Source: Gammaproteobacteria bacterium
GTDB taxonomy: Bacteria; Pseudomonadota; Gammaproteobacteria; Pseudomonadales; Pseudohongiellaceae
Length of the DNA stretch: 64,000 nucleotides
Assembly: GCA_008081045.1 (NCBI GenBank)
Contig: VMDC01000021.1
Span: forward strand, 29,369-93,368
Reading direction: 5' to 3'
The notes beneath the pieces are model-generated. The model did not search any database. It saw nothing but the letters and a program-made list of their open reading frames with translations, and was not told the origin of the DNA. Positions 1 to 9,619 of this stretch are shown in pieces. The translations under genes and the position numbers were made by a program. The first letter of the stretch is position 1. The number at the start of each line of letters is the position of its first letter.

Positions 1-982
1 TCATGTCCCCACTGCCCTCTTCTGTGGTATCGGTCAGCCGGGTGTAGTCAGGATAATCAAACGCCAGATTGATCTGCTCGATTTGAGGCAAATCAAACAG
101 GTTGATCTGATATTGTGGAGAACTCTGCTGTCCCCGCTCCTCAAAGGCAACGTAATAGGTCGTATCCGCCTGCAAGGACGGAATAAAATAACTGTAGGTC
201 GCACTGTTGCTGCCGCTGCCATCCCGATTCATCGACACAGCCTGCCAGTTGACGTTGTCGTCCTGCAGCCTCAGATCGATGCTGTCTGGCGCTGCGTTGG
301 ACACGCGAGCAATGATTGTGACACTGCTGCCGCGCTGTAACTCGAGGTCGCCGGGCTCTACTGAAATTTCAATTTCCGGCAGGAATTCGGTGACAGCCAG
401 TGGCTCGGAGATCGCGAAAGGCCAGGCCAGACGGGCACCTGACTTCAGCAGTGATTCTGAATTCAGGAACATTGCCGAAATCACGGAGACGACCGCGACG
501 GCGGCGGCAAGTGTCATCCAGGATTGCTGCGCGGGTGCCACCGTTTCAACCCTGCGCTGCTGCTCGACCACATGGGTCTGCGCATCTTCCCAGAGCTGCT
601 GGATGAATTGCTGCGACACTCCCGCACGACCGAATTTGAGGTCGTCTTCGCTGAACTCCAGAGAAGTCAGCAGGCGCTGCTCAAAGTCCGGTATGTGGTC
701 CTCAACATAATGCGCCAGGATCCGGTCATCCGTGTGGCGACGGCGAAGCAGGCGCAGGAACCGGGCCGTGATCAGAAGTATGGCGAACACGGCCAGTCCG
801 AACAGGATGATAGAGCCTAACTTATCGGGCTCCAGCCACGCGCCCACCAAGCTGACAGACAAAGCCGAGACGGCCAGAGCAATGACAAAAAGACTCGCAG
901 CCTTGACAAAGAAAAACCTCGCGCGGCGACGGCGAAGCTGCTGGAGTGTCTGTCGGAGACTTGCGATGGTTGGTGTGGTCAT
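1..982 (-). CDS. DUF4175-like membrane protein, N-terminal part (cut by window edge)
   Basis: An open frame runs leftward from an ATG at 982 to the window edge without a stop, giving about 327 residues. Seen: a basic N-terminus, two hydrophobic segments (about residues 25-45 and 55-72), an arginine-rich stretch, the motif FEQRLLTSLEF after the second segment, a third hydrophobic segment near residue 145, then a beta-rich part with an Ig-like feel. This layout resembles the N-terminus of DUF4175 proteins, large membrane proteins usually found beside MoxR-type ATPases and DUF58 proteins; that is family knowledge from memory. No catalytic residues are visible. The missing C-terminal part and the neighbours to the left would settle the family. 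It is the only good frame here; plus-strand frames over it are shadows. Confidence 0.55.
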   Translation of the reverse strand, partial: MTTPTIASLRQTLQQLRRRRARFFFVKAASLFVIALAVSALSVSLVGAWLEPDKLGSIILFGLAVFAILLITARFLRLLRRRHTDDRILAHYVEDHIPDFEQRLLTSLEFSEDDLKFGRAGVSQQFIQQLWEDAQTHVVEQQRRVETVAPAQQSWMTLAAAVAVVSVISAMFLNSESLLKSGARLAWPFAISEPLAVTEFLPEIEISVEPGDLELQRGSSVTIIARVSNAAPDSIDLRLQDDNVNWQAVSMNRDGSGSNSATYSYFIPSLQADTTYYVAFEERGQQSSPQYQINLFDLPQIEQINLAFDYPDYTRLTDTTEEGSGDM

Positions 983-1454
983 TAGGTCCAGTTGGAAGTG
1001 TGATTGCCGGCGTACAGCGGTTGGGCCGACAACCGATCCCGAGGTGATTTTATCCTGCTGTCAGTCGTCCCGTTGTCACCTGGAGACTCATGCAGGCCGC
1101 TTTAAATCCTGTCGTGAGCAGCAGCCCAACTGCGCCTCAAATTTGACGCCGGACCGTTTCAACTATCCCACTAACCAGACTGGAGAGCAAGGCTTACGGG
1201 CGTCGCCTTCGACGCCGGGCGGGACTCCCTTTGCAAACTGGCGCTATTGAGCAAAAAGCGCAGAGAAACACCTAAGACTTGCCATTGACTGGTCAGCAAA
1301 TCTGCTTGTCAGCTTCTGCGAAAAAGCCTAAGCGGCTACCGGTTAGGGTAGCACCAGCGCGTCAGAAAGGCGCGCCGCTCGGATCAAAACAGCCGTACCA
1401 GGCACAAAAACGGTGGGCTCTCAGGAACAGATACGGAGAGCGGAACCGGCCGGT
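983..1454. other. gene-free stretch of 472 bp between two minus-strand genes
   Basis: No frame here has a convincing start or protein-like composition, and I see no tRNA, SRP, RNase P, tmRNA or 6S signature. It contains a perfect hairpin (GGCGTCG / CGACGCC, 1199-1216, loop CCTT) without a T-tract and another hairpin at 1335-1352 (see terminator entry). It should hold the end of the NUDIX transcript and the promoter of the DUF4175-like gene, but I cannot place that promoter. Confidence 0.5.
1321..1352 (-). terminator. possible weak terminator after the NUDIX gene
   Basis: Read on the minus strand, GCTACC-ctaacc-GGTAGC is followed nine bases later by TTTTT, with an overlapping short stem AGCC-gctta-GGCT directly before the T run. 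It lies about 100 bp after the NUDIX stop codon. The stems are short, so this is a weak call. Confidence 0.3.
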
Positions 1455-2048
1455 TCAGCTTGAGAAGCAACCCATTTCTTCCGGGCGATAGTATGAAGAA
1501 TTTTCCGGAAACACCCGAATGCCGGCCTGCGCCACCCCGGACAACAGCGACGACAGCGTCGCGTGACCTGACAGGTCTCGCAAGGTTGTCACGGTCGGCC
1601 GGGGCAAGACCATGGAATCATTCTCAGCTGCGGCGATCGCCGCGTCGGGGCTGAGCCATCTGAAATCCAGAATTTCATCGTTATCGACGCTTACCTCTAC
1701 CGCTTCATGCAGGGGACACAGGAAAAACCAGGTACAGAAGCGCCGCGGTAATTTAGGTGGCGTCGTCCAGTGCGCGGTATGAATCAGCTGATCTTCACAG
1801 ATTTCAATCCCGGCTTCTTCACGGGTTTCCCGGACCGCTGCACGAAGCGCGGCGGGATATTCCAGTCTTCGCGATTCATCATCGCCAAAATCCTCATCAT
1901 CCAGCCTGCCACCGGGGAAGACCCAGTGCCCTCCATGGAACACCAGCCTCGAATTTCGCTGCACCAGAAGCACTTCAAGTTCTTGCTGCCGGACATTTTC
2001 CCGGATCAGAACAACCGTCGCCGCGGGCACTGGCTCGATATCAGTCAT
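1455..2048 (-). CDS. NUDIX hydrolase
   Basis: 197 residues with a NUDIX fold: FPGGRLDDEDF followed, after an insertion, by the core RETREEAGIEI (pattern REUxEExGU, Mg-binding glutamates present). The insertion between the Gly and the REU part is longer than in MutT, as in the CoA-diphosphatase/NUDT19-like branch; the substrate is therefore probably a nucleoside diphosphate derivative such as CoA or NAD(P)H, but this is not resolved. The ATG at 2048 has AGGAG seven bases upstream on the minus strand. It is divergent from the SDR gene at 2208, so the 159 bp between them should carry both promoters. The C-terminus ends with a hydrophilic tail. Confidence 0.8.
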   Translation of the reverse strand: MTDIEPVPAATVVLIRENVRQQELEVLLVQRNSRLVFHGGHWVFPGGRLDDEDFGDDESRRLEYPAALRAAVRETREEAGIEICEDQLIHTAHWTTPPKLPRRFCTWFFLCPLHEAVEVSVDNDEILDFRWLSPDAAIAAAENDSMVLPRPTVTTLRDLSGHATLSSLLSGVAQAGIRVFPENSSYYRPEEMGCFSS

Positions 2049-2207
2049 CTTAACTCCTACTGAGCAAAGGGCTAATTCATAATGCGCCCTATCATAGCGA
2101 ATAATTGGGTTTGCGGGCAGCAGGCGCGCAGCATAGAATCTCGGGGCACTTTACATAGCCCACACACTGATGAGTTATCCATCCTCAGAAAGTAAAAAGG
2201 AATCGAA

Positions 2208-3080
2208 ATGACAATAAGTTTTGAAGGTCGCGTCGCCATAGTCACAGGCGCCGGCGGCGGATTAGGCAAGCAACACGCACTAGAACTTGGCAGGCGAGGC
2301 GCGAAGGTCGTGGTTAATGACCTGGGCGGATCTGTCGACGGCAGCGGTGGATCTGCCTCGGCCGCGGAACTCGTTGCGCAGGAAATCGTGGATAATGGCG
2401 GTACCGCCATTGCGAGCGGCGCCTCGGTTACTGATCTTGATGCCGTGCAGGACATGGTTCAGAGCACGCTTTCCAAATGGGGCCGTATTGACATCGCAGT
2501 CAACAATGCGGGCATTCTGCGCGACAAGACATTCGCCAAGCTGGAGCTTGAAAACTGGCACGCAGTCATTGATGTACACCTGACCGGCAGCGTGAACGTC
2601 ACCAAATGCGTTTGGCCAATTATGACCGAGCAGAACTATGGCCGGCTGGTCATGACCACTTCCACTTCTGGCCTGTTCGGCAATTTTGGGCAGAGTAACT
2701 ACGGGGCCGCCAAGCTCGGACTGGTCGGCTTTATGAACACCCTGCGCCACGAAGGGGCCAAATACAACATCTTCACCAACAGTATCGCACCGATCGCGGC
2801 AACGCGAATGACTGTCGACCTCCCCGGATTTGAAGACAGCGCGGAGCGCCTGGCGCCCGAACTGGTCACGCCTGCAGTTGTCTTCCTGTGCAGCGAACAG
2901 GCCCCGAACGGCCGGATCATTCAGGCTGCCGGCGGTCGCTACTACTCAGCAGACGTCAGGGAAAATGTTGGTGTAGATCTCGGCACCGGCGCCAGTGTTG
3001 AGGACATTGCCGAAAACATCGAAAGTATCCTCGACATGAGCGAAACCAAGGGCATTCTGGAGCGCACTCCGCATCGCTAA
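2208..3080 (+). CDS. SDR-family (3R)-hydroxyacyl-CoA dehydrogenase-like enzyme
   Basis: 290 residues, a classical short-chain dehydrogenase. Seen: N-terminal cofactor loop TGAGGGLGKQHALELG, NNAG motif near residue 98, catalytic Ser in TTSTSGLFG and YGAAK (Tyr/Lys) about 15 residues later. An Asp in VVNDLGGSVDG after the second beta strand points to NAD(H) rather than NADP. The NDLGGSVDGSG pattern is typical of the dehydrogenase part of peroxisomal multifunctional enzyme type 2, so the likely substrate is a 3-hydroxyacyl-CoA of beta-oxidation or side-chain degradation (inference). Start is the ATG at 2208 with AAGG about seven bases upstream. A C-terminal tail of about 45 residues after the core fold is also seen in this subgroup. 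Confidence 0.82.
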   Translation: MTISFEGRVAIVTGAGGGLGKQHALELGRRGAKVVVNDLGGSVDGSGGSASAAELVAQEIVDNGGTAIASGASVTDLDAVQDMVQSTLSKWGRIDIAVNNAGILRDKTFAKLELENWHAVIDVHLTGSVNVTKCVWPIMTEQNYGRLVMTTSTSGLFGNFGQSNYGAAKLGLVGFMNTLRHEGAKYNIFTNSIAPIAATRMTVDLPGFEDSAERLAPELVTPAVVFLCSEQAPNGRIIQAAGGRYYSADVRENVGVDLGTGASVEDIAENIESILDMSETKGILERTPHR

Positions 3081-3180
3081 GCCCGGACACCTCACATGAA
3101 TCGCGCACCGGAGGCTTTCCGGTGCGCTCGGGTGACCGACCGGGAGTCCTTCAGAGCCTGAATCGCGAGCCGGAGTTGGC

Positions 3181-4314
3181 ATGCGCAAACGTCTTCTGCT
3201 GTTGTCCGCCTATGATGCGCCCAGCCATGCTTATTGGCGACATCAGCTGAGAAACCAGCTCACCGAATTCGAGTGGACGGAGCTTAGTCTGCCCCCGAGA
3301 TACTTTAACTGGCGAATCCGCGGCAATGCCATGCAGTGGGCGTCGACAGAAAGCGACAGGTTAGCGAGAGACTACGATCTCGTTCTGGCCACCTCAATGG
3401 TAGATCTCGCCAGTCTGCGCGGGCTGGTCCCGAAATTAGCAGCCGCCCCCTCCCTTCTCTACTTTCATGAAAATCAGTTCGCCTATCCGGCGGGGCGCCA
3501 GCGTCACGATAACATTGAGCCCCAGATCGTCCCTCTTTACGCCGCCTTATGTGCAGATATGATCGTCTTTAATTCGGCTTTCAACCGAGACACGTGCAGG
3601 GAGGGCGTCCGGCAGCTGGCAAAACGCTTGCCTGAAGGTTTGCCCGCGCAACTGTTTACGAAGCTCGACGCCGCCGGGGTGCTGCCGGTGCCCGTGATCA
3701 GTGCAGGCGACAGCCATTCCAGCCGGACAGCACTGCCAACAGATTCGCCCATGGAAATTGTCTGGAATCATCGCTGGGAATATGACAAGGGAATCGAATT
3801 ACTGGCGCATATCATCGAGCAGGTGAAACAAACAGGCCTAAGATACCGCTTCCACATTGTGGGCCAGCAGTTTCGCCACAGGCCTGAAGCCTTTGAAGAA
3901 ATCGACCGGCACCTGAATGAAATCAGCGCACACTTCGACATGCCCAGGGGAAACTTCGGATATATCGAAGATACAGACCGGTATCAGGCCTTGCTGACAT
4001 CGTGTCACGTTGTACTCTCAACGGCAAAGCACGACTTTCAGGGGCTCTCCGTACAGCAGGCTTGCCTGGCCGGATGCCAGGCTGCTGTGCCGGATGCTCT
4101 GGCCTATCCGGAGTACATACCCCCTGCATTCCGCTATCGGACCTGCGAGGATAGCCGGCAAACGGCCACTGCTGCGGTGTCACTACTCAGGGATATCAGG
4201 AGCAGGCTGGAAGATGGGGCATGGAGCAAAATTGATCTCAGCGCCTACTCAGGCCGGAACCTGCTGAATCGCTATCGCGACGTATTTCGCTCTCTGATCA
4301 ACAATTCATCCTAA
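3181..4314 (+). CDS. GTDC1/QTMAN-type glycosyltransferase (DUF3524), candidate tRNA-queuosine mannosyltransferase
   Basis: 377 residues. The N-terminal half (about 1-175) shows the DUF3524 pattern: LLLLSAYDAPSHAYWR at the very start and the hallmark YFHENQFAYP near residue 98. The C-terminal half is a GT-B domain (WNHRWEYDKG, then HIVGQQFR and a GxxSVQQACLAG-type nucleotide-sugar site). In animals GTDC1 mannosylates the queuosine base of tRNA-Asp; bacterial homologues have the same architecture, and a Q-tRNA role here is inference, helped by tgt lying 6 kb away. No signal peptide, so cytoplasmic. It ends tail to tail with the MltD-like gene: the plus TAA (4312-4314) and the minus TAG (4311-4313) share three bases. 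Confidence 0.75.
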   Translation: MRKRLLLLSAYDAPSHAYWRHQLRNQLTEFEWTELSLPPRYFNWRIRGNAMQWASTESDRLARDYDLVLATSMVDLASLRGLVPKLAAAPSLLYFHENQFAYPAGRQRHDNIEPQIVPLYAALCADMIVFNSAFNRDTCREGVRQLAKRLPEGLPAQLFTKLDAAGVLPVPVISAGDSHSSRTALPTDSPMEIVWNHRWEYDKGIELLAHIIEQVKQTGLRYRFHIVGQQFRHRPEAFEEIDRHLNEISAHFDMPRGNFGYIEDTDRYQALLTSCHVVLSTAKHDFQGLSVQQACLAGCQAAVPDALAYPEYIPPAFRYRTCEDSRQTATAAVSLLRDIRSRLEDGAWSKIDLSAYSGRNLLNRYRDVFRSLINNSS

Positions 4315-6560
4315 TCAACTCTCTCGAGCAACGGGAAAACTATCGGCTGCCCGATCTGGATTCGATTGAAATCAAGCTCCGGATTGTACTGTCTCACCAG
4401 CCAGATCGGAGAAGAGTATCGCCTGCGCGCGATGGTGCTGATGTTATCTCCGCGGCGAACCTCGTAGGTTTCGACGTTCTGTATTCGATAGCTGGCAAAG
4501 AATTCTTGCTGCAGCGTCGAGTGAAACTCCCGTCGGGCCCGTTCGAATTCAGCGATGTTCACCTTGCTGAAATCAAGTCGCAACCGATTGCCGATGATCA
4601 CCGGGTCTCTGAATGCCATATTGTTCAGTCGCCGGATATCCCAGGCCCGTATACCGAGCCAATCGGCATAGTGCCCCAGCGTTTCACTGGCTTGAATTTC
4701 GATGGTGTTATCGCGGCTCACTGAATAGTCAGACGGGTCTGCTGAGAGATCTTCAACCAGCTGCTGATTCGCTTCAGCGACGTCGACCGCAGGATCAATC
4801 GCCTCTGCAATTTCATCGGCCGCCGTTACCTCTGAATCCAGCGCCGCGTTATCCGGCAGCACCGCGGCCGGTGGCAACAGTTCCTCGACCAGCGCCAGAT
4901 CCATCACCGGCTCGAGGGCCGGAACTGCGCTTATCGTGTCCGCCTCGGCCTCCGGATTCCGGCTCGCCACGGGAATTTCCTCTTCGGTGACCTGCGCAAG
5001 CCCTTCAGCAGCCGCCCGTTCGCTCTCCGGCTCCGGCGGCCGATCAGGTTCATTTGCAGCAGTAGCGCGGGACTGATCCTCGAAACCGGGTAACTGCAGG
5101 TTCTGCCCCGGATAGATTCTGTTTCGATCAGCAATGCCATTCAGACTCAGAACCTGCTGTTCTGACACGCCGAAACGTGATGCGATCACCGAGATCGTGT
5201 CTCCCCGTCTGACCGTATACTGACCGTCCTGAGCAGCCAGCTCTCCGAGCGTCTGATCCGCAACCGCGTTATCCTGGGGGAGCAAGAGCCGCTGCCCGAT
5301 TTGGATGCGGTTGCGGCTGCGCAGTTGATTCAGGGCAACCAGACGCCCAACGGTCGTGTTGAAACGCCGTGCGATGACCGACAGGCTGTCACCTCGCTCC
5401 ACCACATAGGCGACATCAGGCGTTTGCACTGCAAATTTATAGTCATCAGAAATCAATGCCAGGACGTTTTCCTCTGCGACCACGCCTTCGCGCAGTTTAA
5501 CGGGAAAACCTCTGGGGATCCGTTTGTTGCCCTCCCAGACGGCCGGTCGCAGAGCACGGTTATCAGCTTGCAACTGTTCCAGACTGATCCCTACGGAGCG
5601 TGCGAATATCTCTGCATCAATGAAAGCGTCCGTCACCACCGTCCTGAAGACCGGCGCCGGATCAAAGTTAACATCACCGAAATAGTCGGAGGCCCTGTTC
5701 TCGACGTCCAGTACCGCGAGGAACTGCGCGTAGAAATTTCTCGAGGCGAAACCAAATGCCCGACCTCGGTAGTTGGCTACAATCGTTTCAATGTCGGTCG
5801 TACCGGTCTCTCTGACAGCCCGGGCAATGCCTCCGGCCCCGTGATTGTAGGCAGTCAGTGCCAGCGGCCAGGTGCCAAGCACTGAATGGTTGTACTCCAG
5901 CAGACTCATGGCCGCATTCGATGCAATGTAAGGGTCCATCCGCTCATCAACAATGTGGTCAATACGCATAAAACGCTGACCGGTCGCGCGACCGAATTGC
6001 CACATCCCCGCGGCAGCAGCGCTGGAGTAGGCATTCGGGTTAAACGAAGATTCTACGTGGGGAAGTACCGCAAGCTCCGCGGGCAGGCCCTTTTCCCGGA
6101 TGACGGCGTCGATGTGCTGCCGGTAAGCACCCGAGCGGCGCAGGCCACCCAAAAAGCGATCCGACTGCCCGAGTTGAAAGCGGACATTGTCGACGGCCTC
6201 GCGCAGAACGTCGTTGCTGACATCTTCCGGCCAGAGAGACAGGATTTGCCGCTGACCTTCGGACAGGCCGCTTCGTTTGCCGCCGGCCAAGACACGCAGA
6301 TCTGTTTGAATCTGGTTACGCCGGTTTTCAATCTGACGCCGGTCAAGCGGCATCCTGTCGTAAACCACAGCCAGATTCCGCGCGTCATGAAGAAAACCGC
6401 TCTGGGTATCGACCTCGGTATATACGCGAGTCCAGAAACGCACGGCCGGTTCCAGCTCCGGTGGACGCGGAAACAACTGCGAATCCTGTGCTGCTCCGTG
6501 TGCCGACAGCAGCGAAAAGAAGAGGGTTATGATTGAAATCGAGCGGAAATCCAAAAGCAT
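4311..6560 (-). CDS. mltD: MltD-like membrane-bound lytic murein transglycosylase with LysM repeats
   Basis: About 749 residues from the ATG at 6560, chosen because it starts a signal peptide (MLLDFRSISIITLFFSLL...AHGAAQ). The upstream extension to 6683 has no exported character. The SLT domain (about 150-275) contains the catalytic Glu170 in PHVESSFNPNA, followed by GMWQF and the AYNHGAGG motif. Four LysM-type repeats follow: two in the middle (each with RGDS/TxSVIARRF and a GQ.L.LP ending), one degenerate, and one at the C-terminus. A long Ala/Glu/Pro-rich acidic linker separates the second and third. The protein cuts peptidoglycan glycan strands in the periplasm to 1,6-anhydro products. 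The E. coli enzyme is shorter with two LysM repeats, so this is an extended form. Confidence 0.9.
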   Translation of the reverse strand: MLLDFRSISIITLFFSLLSAHGAAQDSQLFPRPPELEPAVRFWTRVYTEVDTQSGFLHDARNLAVVYDRMPLDRRQIENRRNQIQTDLRVLAGGKRSGLSEGQRQILSLWPEDVSNDVLREAVDNVRFQLGQSDRFLGGLRRSGAYRQHIDAVIREKGLPAELAVLPHVESSFNPNAYSSAAAAGMWQFGRATGQRFMRIDHIVDERMDPYIASNAAMSLLEYNHSVLGTWPLALTAYNHGAGGIARAVRETGTTDIETIVANYRGRAFGFASRNFYAQFLAVLDVENRASDYFGDVNFDPAPVFRTVVTDAFIDAEIFARSVGISLEQLQADNRALRPAVWEGNKRIPRGFPVKLREGVVAEENVLALISDDYKFAVQTPDVAYVVERGDSLSVIARRFNTTVGRLVALNQLRSRNRIQIGQRLLLPQDNAVADQTLGELAAQDGQYTVRRGDTISVIASRFGVSEQQVLSLNGIADRNRIYPGQNLQLPGFEDQSRATAANEPDRPPEPESERAAAEGLAQVTEEEIPVASRNPEAEADTISAVPALEPVMDLALVEELLPPAAVLPDNAALDSEVTAADEIAEAIDPAVDVAEANQQLVEDLSADPSDYSVSRDNTIEIQASETLGHYADWLGIRAWDIRRLNNMAFRDPVIIGNRLRLDFSKVNIAEFERARREFHSTLQQEFFASYRIQNVETYEVRRGDNISTIARRRYSSPIWLVRQYNPELDFNRIQIGQPIVFPLLERVD

Positions 6561-6690
6561 CTTAGCCTGTATTTCACTATGGACCTGGCTGCGCAAACGA
6601 TAGCAGCTATCACTGGACTCGCCAAGCGTGACCCACTGCTGCCGACAGGCACCCTGCTGGGGTTTTAGCAGGCGAACAGCCACCCGGCCG

Positions 6691-7641
6691 TCAAGGCAGA
6701 TCGTCCAGTTCCGCTCCTTCTTTAACCGGGATCATCAAATCTTCACGAGTGACATTCATATAAATAATGACATTGGAAGCAATGTAGATAGAGCTGTAAG
6801 TTCCGATGACAACCCCGATGATGAGCGCGATGGCGAAGCCCTGAGTGGACTCACCCCCGATAAACAGAATGGAGAATAAAACCAGTAGCGTAGTCAGTGA
6901 CGTAATCAGGGTTCGGCTCAGGGTCTGATTCAGGGATGCGTTGACCATCTCGATGGGTGACCCTTTGCGCAAACGCCGGAAGTTTTCCCTTATACGGTCT
7001 GAAACAACAATGGTGTCATTCAGCGAATAGCCTATGATAGCGAGCATGGCAGCCAGCGTATTCAGGTTAAATTCCATTTGAAATACGGAGAAGATCCCAA
7101 GGGTAATGATCAGGTCGTGCGCCAGGGCCACAACCGCACCCACTGAAAATTTAAACTGAAAGCGCACGGCGATATAGACCATGATAATACCCAGCGCGAC
7201 CAGCATGCCGAGCCCACCCTGCTCTGCCAGTTCTTCTCCGACCTTCGCGCTGACATAGTCAGACCCGAGCAGCGTGACCTGACTTTGGGTTTCCTGCTGC
7301 AGCATGGCAGCCAGGGATTCACCAACCTGAGCCGCCTGTTCCGCCTGATCCTGTTCTGCGACCGAACTGTCTACCGGTAGAAGCACCCGGATATCACGGT
7401 CAGACCCGAACGTTACGACAACGGCATCCTCATATCCGTTTTGCTGCAGCGTCAGATTTACCTGATCAAGATCAACGGTCTGGGAATAGTTCAGACGCAC
7501 CGATGTGCCACTGGTAAAGTCCAGCCCGAAATTCAACGAATTCACGAGCAGTGAAATCACCGAAACAACAGCGAGCAACGCAGAGATGCCGGCCGCGATC
7601 CTGCGGACTCCCATAAAATCAATTTCGGTTCTTGACAGCAT
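6691..7641 (-). CDS. secF: protein translocase subunit SecF
   Basis: 316 residues with the SecF layout: one N-terminal membrane helix, a first periplasmic domain starting LNFGLDFTSGTSVRL (the conserved GxDFxGG-like region, here with TSGTS), then five C-terminal helices. VVALAHDLIITLGIF and GYSLNDTIVVSDRIREN are the conserved membrane motifs of the RND-like export domain. With SecD it uses the proton gradient to pull proteins through SecYEG on the periplasmic side. It lies 12 bp after secD on the same strand and closes the yajC-secD-secF operon. Start ATG at 7641 with AGGA upstream. Confidence 0.96.
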   Translation of the reverse strand: MLSRTEIDFMGVRRIAAGISALLAVVSVISLLVNSLNFGLDFTSGTSVRLNYSQTVDLDQVNLTLQQNGYEDAVVVTFGSDRDIRVLLPVDSSVAEQDQAEQAAQVGESLAAMLQQETQSQVTLLGSDYVSAKVGEELAEQGGLGMLVALGIIMVYIAVRFQFKFSVGAVVALAHDLIITLGIFSVFQMEFNLNTLAAMLAIIGYSLNDTIVVSDRIRENFRRLRKGSPIEMVNASLNQTLSRTLITSLTTLLVLFSILFIGGESTQGFAIALIIGVVIGTYSSIYIASNVIIYMNVTREDLMIPVKEGAELDDLP

Positions 7642-7653
7642 CTCTGGTCCTGC

Positions 7654-9528
7654 TCAACTTGAGGACGGCAACGGGGTGGCATATCTGCCTATCGACAGCA
7701 TCTTTACCGACCGCCCACCGTAGATTAGATTGACAATGGCGCGGGTTCCTACAATGGCCGTAAACATCGAGGTCACGATTCCAATCATAAGCGTCACCGC
7801 GAATCCCTTGACTGGCCCCGTGCCTATCGTAAACAGGACCACCGCAACCAGAAAAGTAGTCAGATTGGCATCAAAGATCGTGGTAAACGCGCGGTTATAG
7901 CCTGCATCAATGGCCTGTTGCGGCGGAATACCATTGGCCAGTTCCTCCCTGATCCGGGTGAAGATCAGCACGTTGGCATCCACCGCCATACCCACTGTCA
8001 ACACAATGCCGACAATCCCCGGCAAGGTTAGCGTGGCTCCGATCAGCGACATAACTGAGAAGATCAGCAGAATGTTCATAATCAGGGCCGCATTGGCAGC
8101 CAGACCGAACAATCGGTAGTACAGCAGCATGAATAACACCACCAGCGCGGAGGCGATCTGCACACCTCGGAAGCCTGCTTCTAGATTTTCACGCCCCATT
8201 GAAGGACCGATGACCGACTGCTCCACAATTGTCATCGGAGCGGCTAACGAACCTGAGGAAATAAGCAGAGACAAATCATTTGCTTCTCTGGCGGTCAGGC
8301 CGGTAATCACAAAGGTGCGAGGCAATGCCGTCCTGATAGTCGCGTGACTGATCAAGCGCTTCTCTTCATAGAACTCGACTTCTTCAACTTCGTTGCCTTG
8401 CTCATCAAGCGAGGCAATCGTTCTGGATTTGGTTTCAATGAGCAGAATATCCATATTGCGACCCACGTTCTCTCGGGTCACGCGGTTGATCTGATTCCCC
8501 CCCTGGGCGTCAAGGTTGATCTGCACCTGAGGCAGGCCGTTCTGATCGAGTGTTGAACGCACCGACGAAATGCGGTCACCCTGCAGAATGACGTCATTGT
8601 CGACGTTCACGGAAAGACCGTCTGGCGTCTGATAGGCTTCAAATGATGTCCTGGAGGCACCCAGTTCTGCCTCAAGGTGGAATTCCAGGGTGGCAATACG
8701 CTGCAGAATCCGGATCGCCTGAGCCGGGTCCTGCACCCCGGGCAATTCCACCACGATCCGGTCAGCGCCCTGCTGCTGCACCGTAGGTTCGGAAACACCG
8801 AGCGCATCTACCCGGTTCAGCAAGGTAGTCCGGTTAGCCTGCAGCGTGTCCCTTTGAATTTGCAGAATGACATCCGGCGTCAATCGCATGTCCAGCAGAA
8901 ACAGGTCATTGGCCTCCCGGTTCTGAAACTGAATTTCGGGAAAATTATCAATCAGCTCCGAACGAGCAGCGGAGCGCTCTTGCGTGCTGGAGAACCTCAC
9001 CTCAAGGTGTGTATTGTCGACCAGATTGATGCCCCGGGTGCGGATGCGCTGCTCTCTGAGAATTGAACGGACATTGCTCAAATTGTCTTCCATCCGCCGC
9101 TCAAGAGCCGCCTCCATGTCCACTTCCATCAAAAAATGAACACCACCCTGCAGATCCAGCCCGAGATTCATTTTGTCGGCACCGATGGCCTGCATCCAAC
9201 CGGGGGTTGTGGGCGCAAGATTCAGGGCCACGATGTAATCATCGGTCAGCGCCTGCTCGATCACTGTCTTCGCGCGGAACTGATCCTCCACATCCTCGAA
9301 GCGGAACTGCATGCTGTTTTCATCAGATACCACGCCGAAGAAGTCAATCTGCGCAGCCTCAAGGGCAGTTTCAACCACCGCAACATCGGCTTCGCTGATC
9401 TCGAGATTCTCGTTATTGATGAGTATCGCTTCGTCATCAGGATAGAGATTCGGCGCAGAGTACAGCAGGCCGAGGACGACGATGAAAAGTATGAGAAGAT
9501 TTTTCCAGAGCGGATAGCGGTTCAACAT
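7654..9528 (-). CDS. secD: protein translocase subunit SecD
   Basis: 624 residues, the usual length for gammaproteobacterial SecD. Seen: an N-terminal helix (LLILFIVVLGLLYSAP), LGLDLQGGVHFLMEVD (the D1 signature), a large periplasmic domain including VVELPGVQDPAQA, and the C-terminal six-helix block with GMAVDANVLIFTRIREE and AVVLFTIGTGPVKGFA. It forms the proton-driven SecDF complex on SecYEG. It stands between yajC (91 bp upstream) and secF (12 bp downstream). Confidence 0.97.
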   Translation of the reverse strand: MLNRYPLWKNLLILFIVVLGLLYSAPNLYPDDEAILINNENLEISEADVAVVETALEAAQIDFFGVVSDENSMQFRFEDVEDQFRAKTVIEQALTDDYIVALNLAPTTPGWMQAIGADKMNLGLDLQGGVHFLMEVDMEAALERRMEDNLSNVRSILREQRIRTRGINLVDNTHLEVRFSSTQERSAARSELIDNFPEIQFQNREANDLFLLDMRLTPDVILQIQRDTLQANRTTLLNRVDALGVSEPTVQQQGADRIVVELPGVQDPAQAIRILQRIATLEFHLEAELGASRTSFEAYQTPDGLSVNVDNDVILQGDRISSVRSTLDQNGLPQVQINLDAQGGNQINRVTRENVGRNMDILLIETKSRTIASLDEQGNEVEEVEFYEEKRLISHATIRTALPRTFVITGLTAREANDLSLLISSGSLAAPMTIVEQSVIGPSMGRENLEAGFRGVQIASALVVLFMLLYYRLFGLAANAALIMNILLIFSVMSLIGATLTLPGIVGIVLTVGMAVDANVLIFTRIREELANGIPPQQAIDAGYNRAFTTIFDANLTTFLVAVVLFTIGTGPVKGFAVTLMIGIVTSMFTAIVGTRAIVNLIYGGRSVKMLSIGRYATPLPSSS

Positions 9529-9619
9529 AACGGATTCCGGTTTCGACTCGATATCTCGCTGCCGACGCGAGAATACTGATCGGATGCTGGCTTTCGGCGG
9601 TTCAGCCTAGCCCGCAACT

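Noticed and set aside
207..1250. Overlapping plus-strand frames of 167 and 172 residues at the left edge
   Set aside because: They are shadows of the open minus-strand DUF4175-like frame (1-982), with basic low-complexity composition and no ribosome sites.
6561..6683. N-terminal extension of the MltD-like gene to 6683
   Set aside because: The 41 added residues do not look like the family, while the ATG at 6560 begins a good signal peptide.
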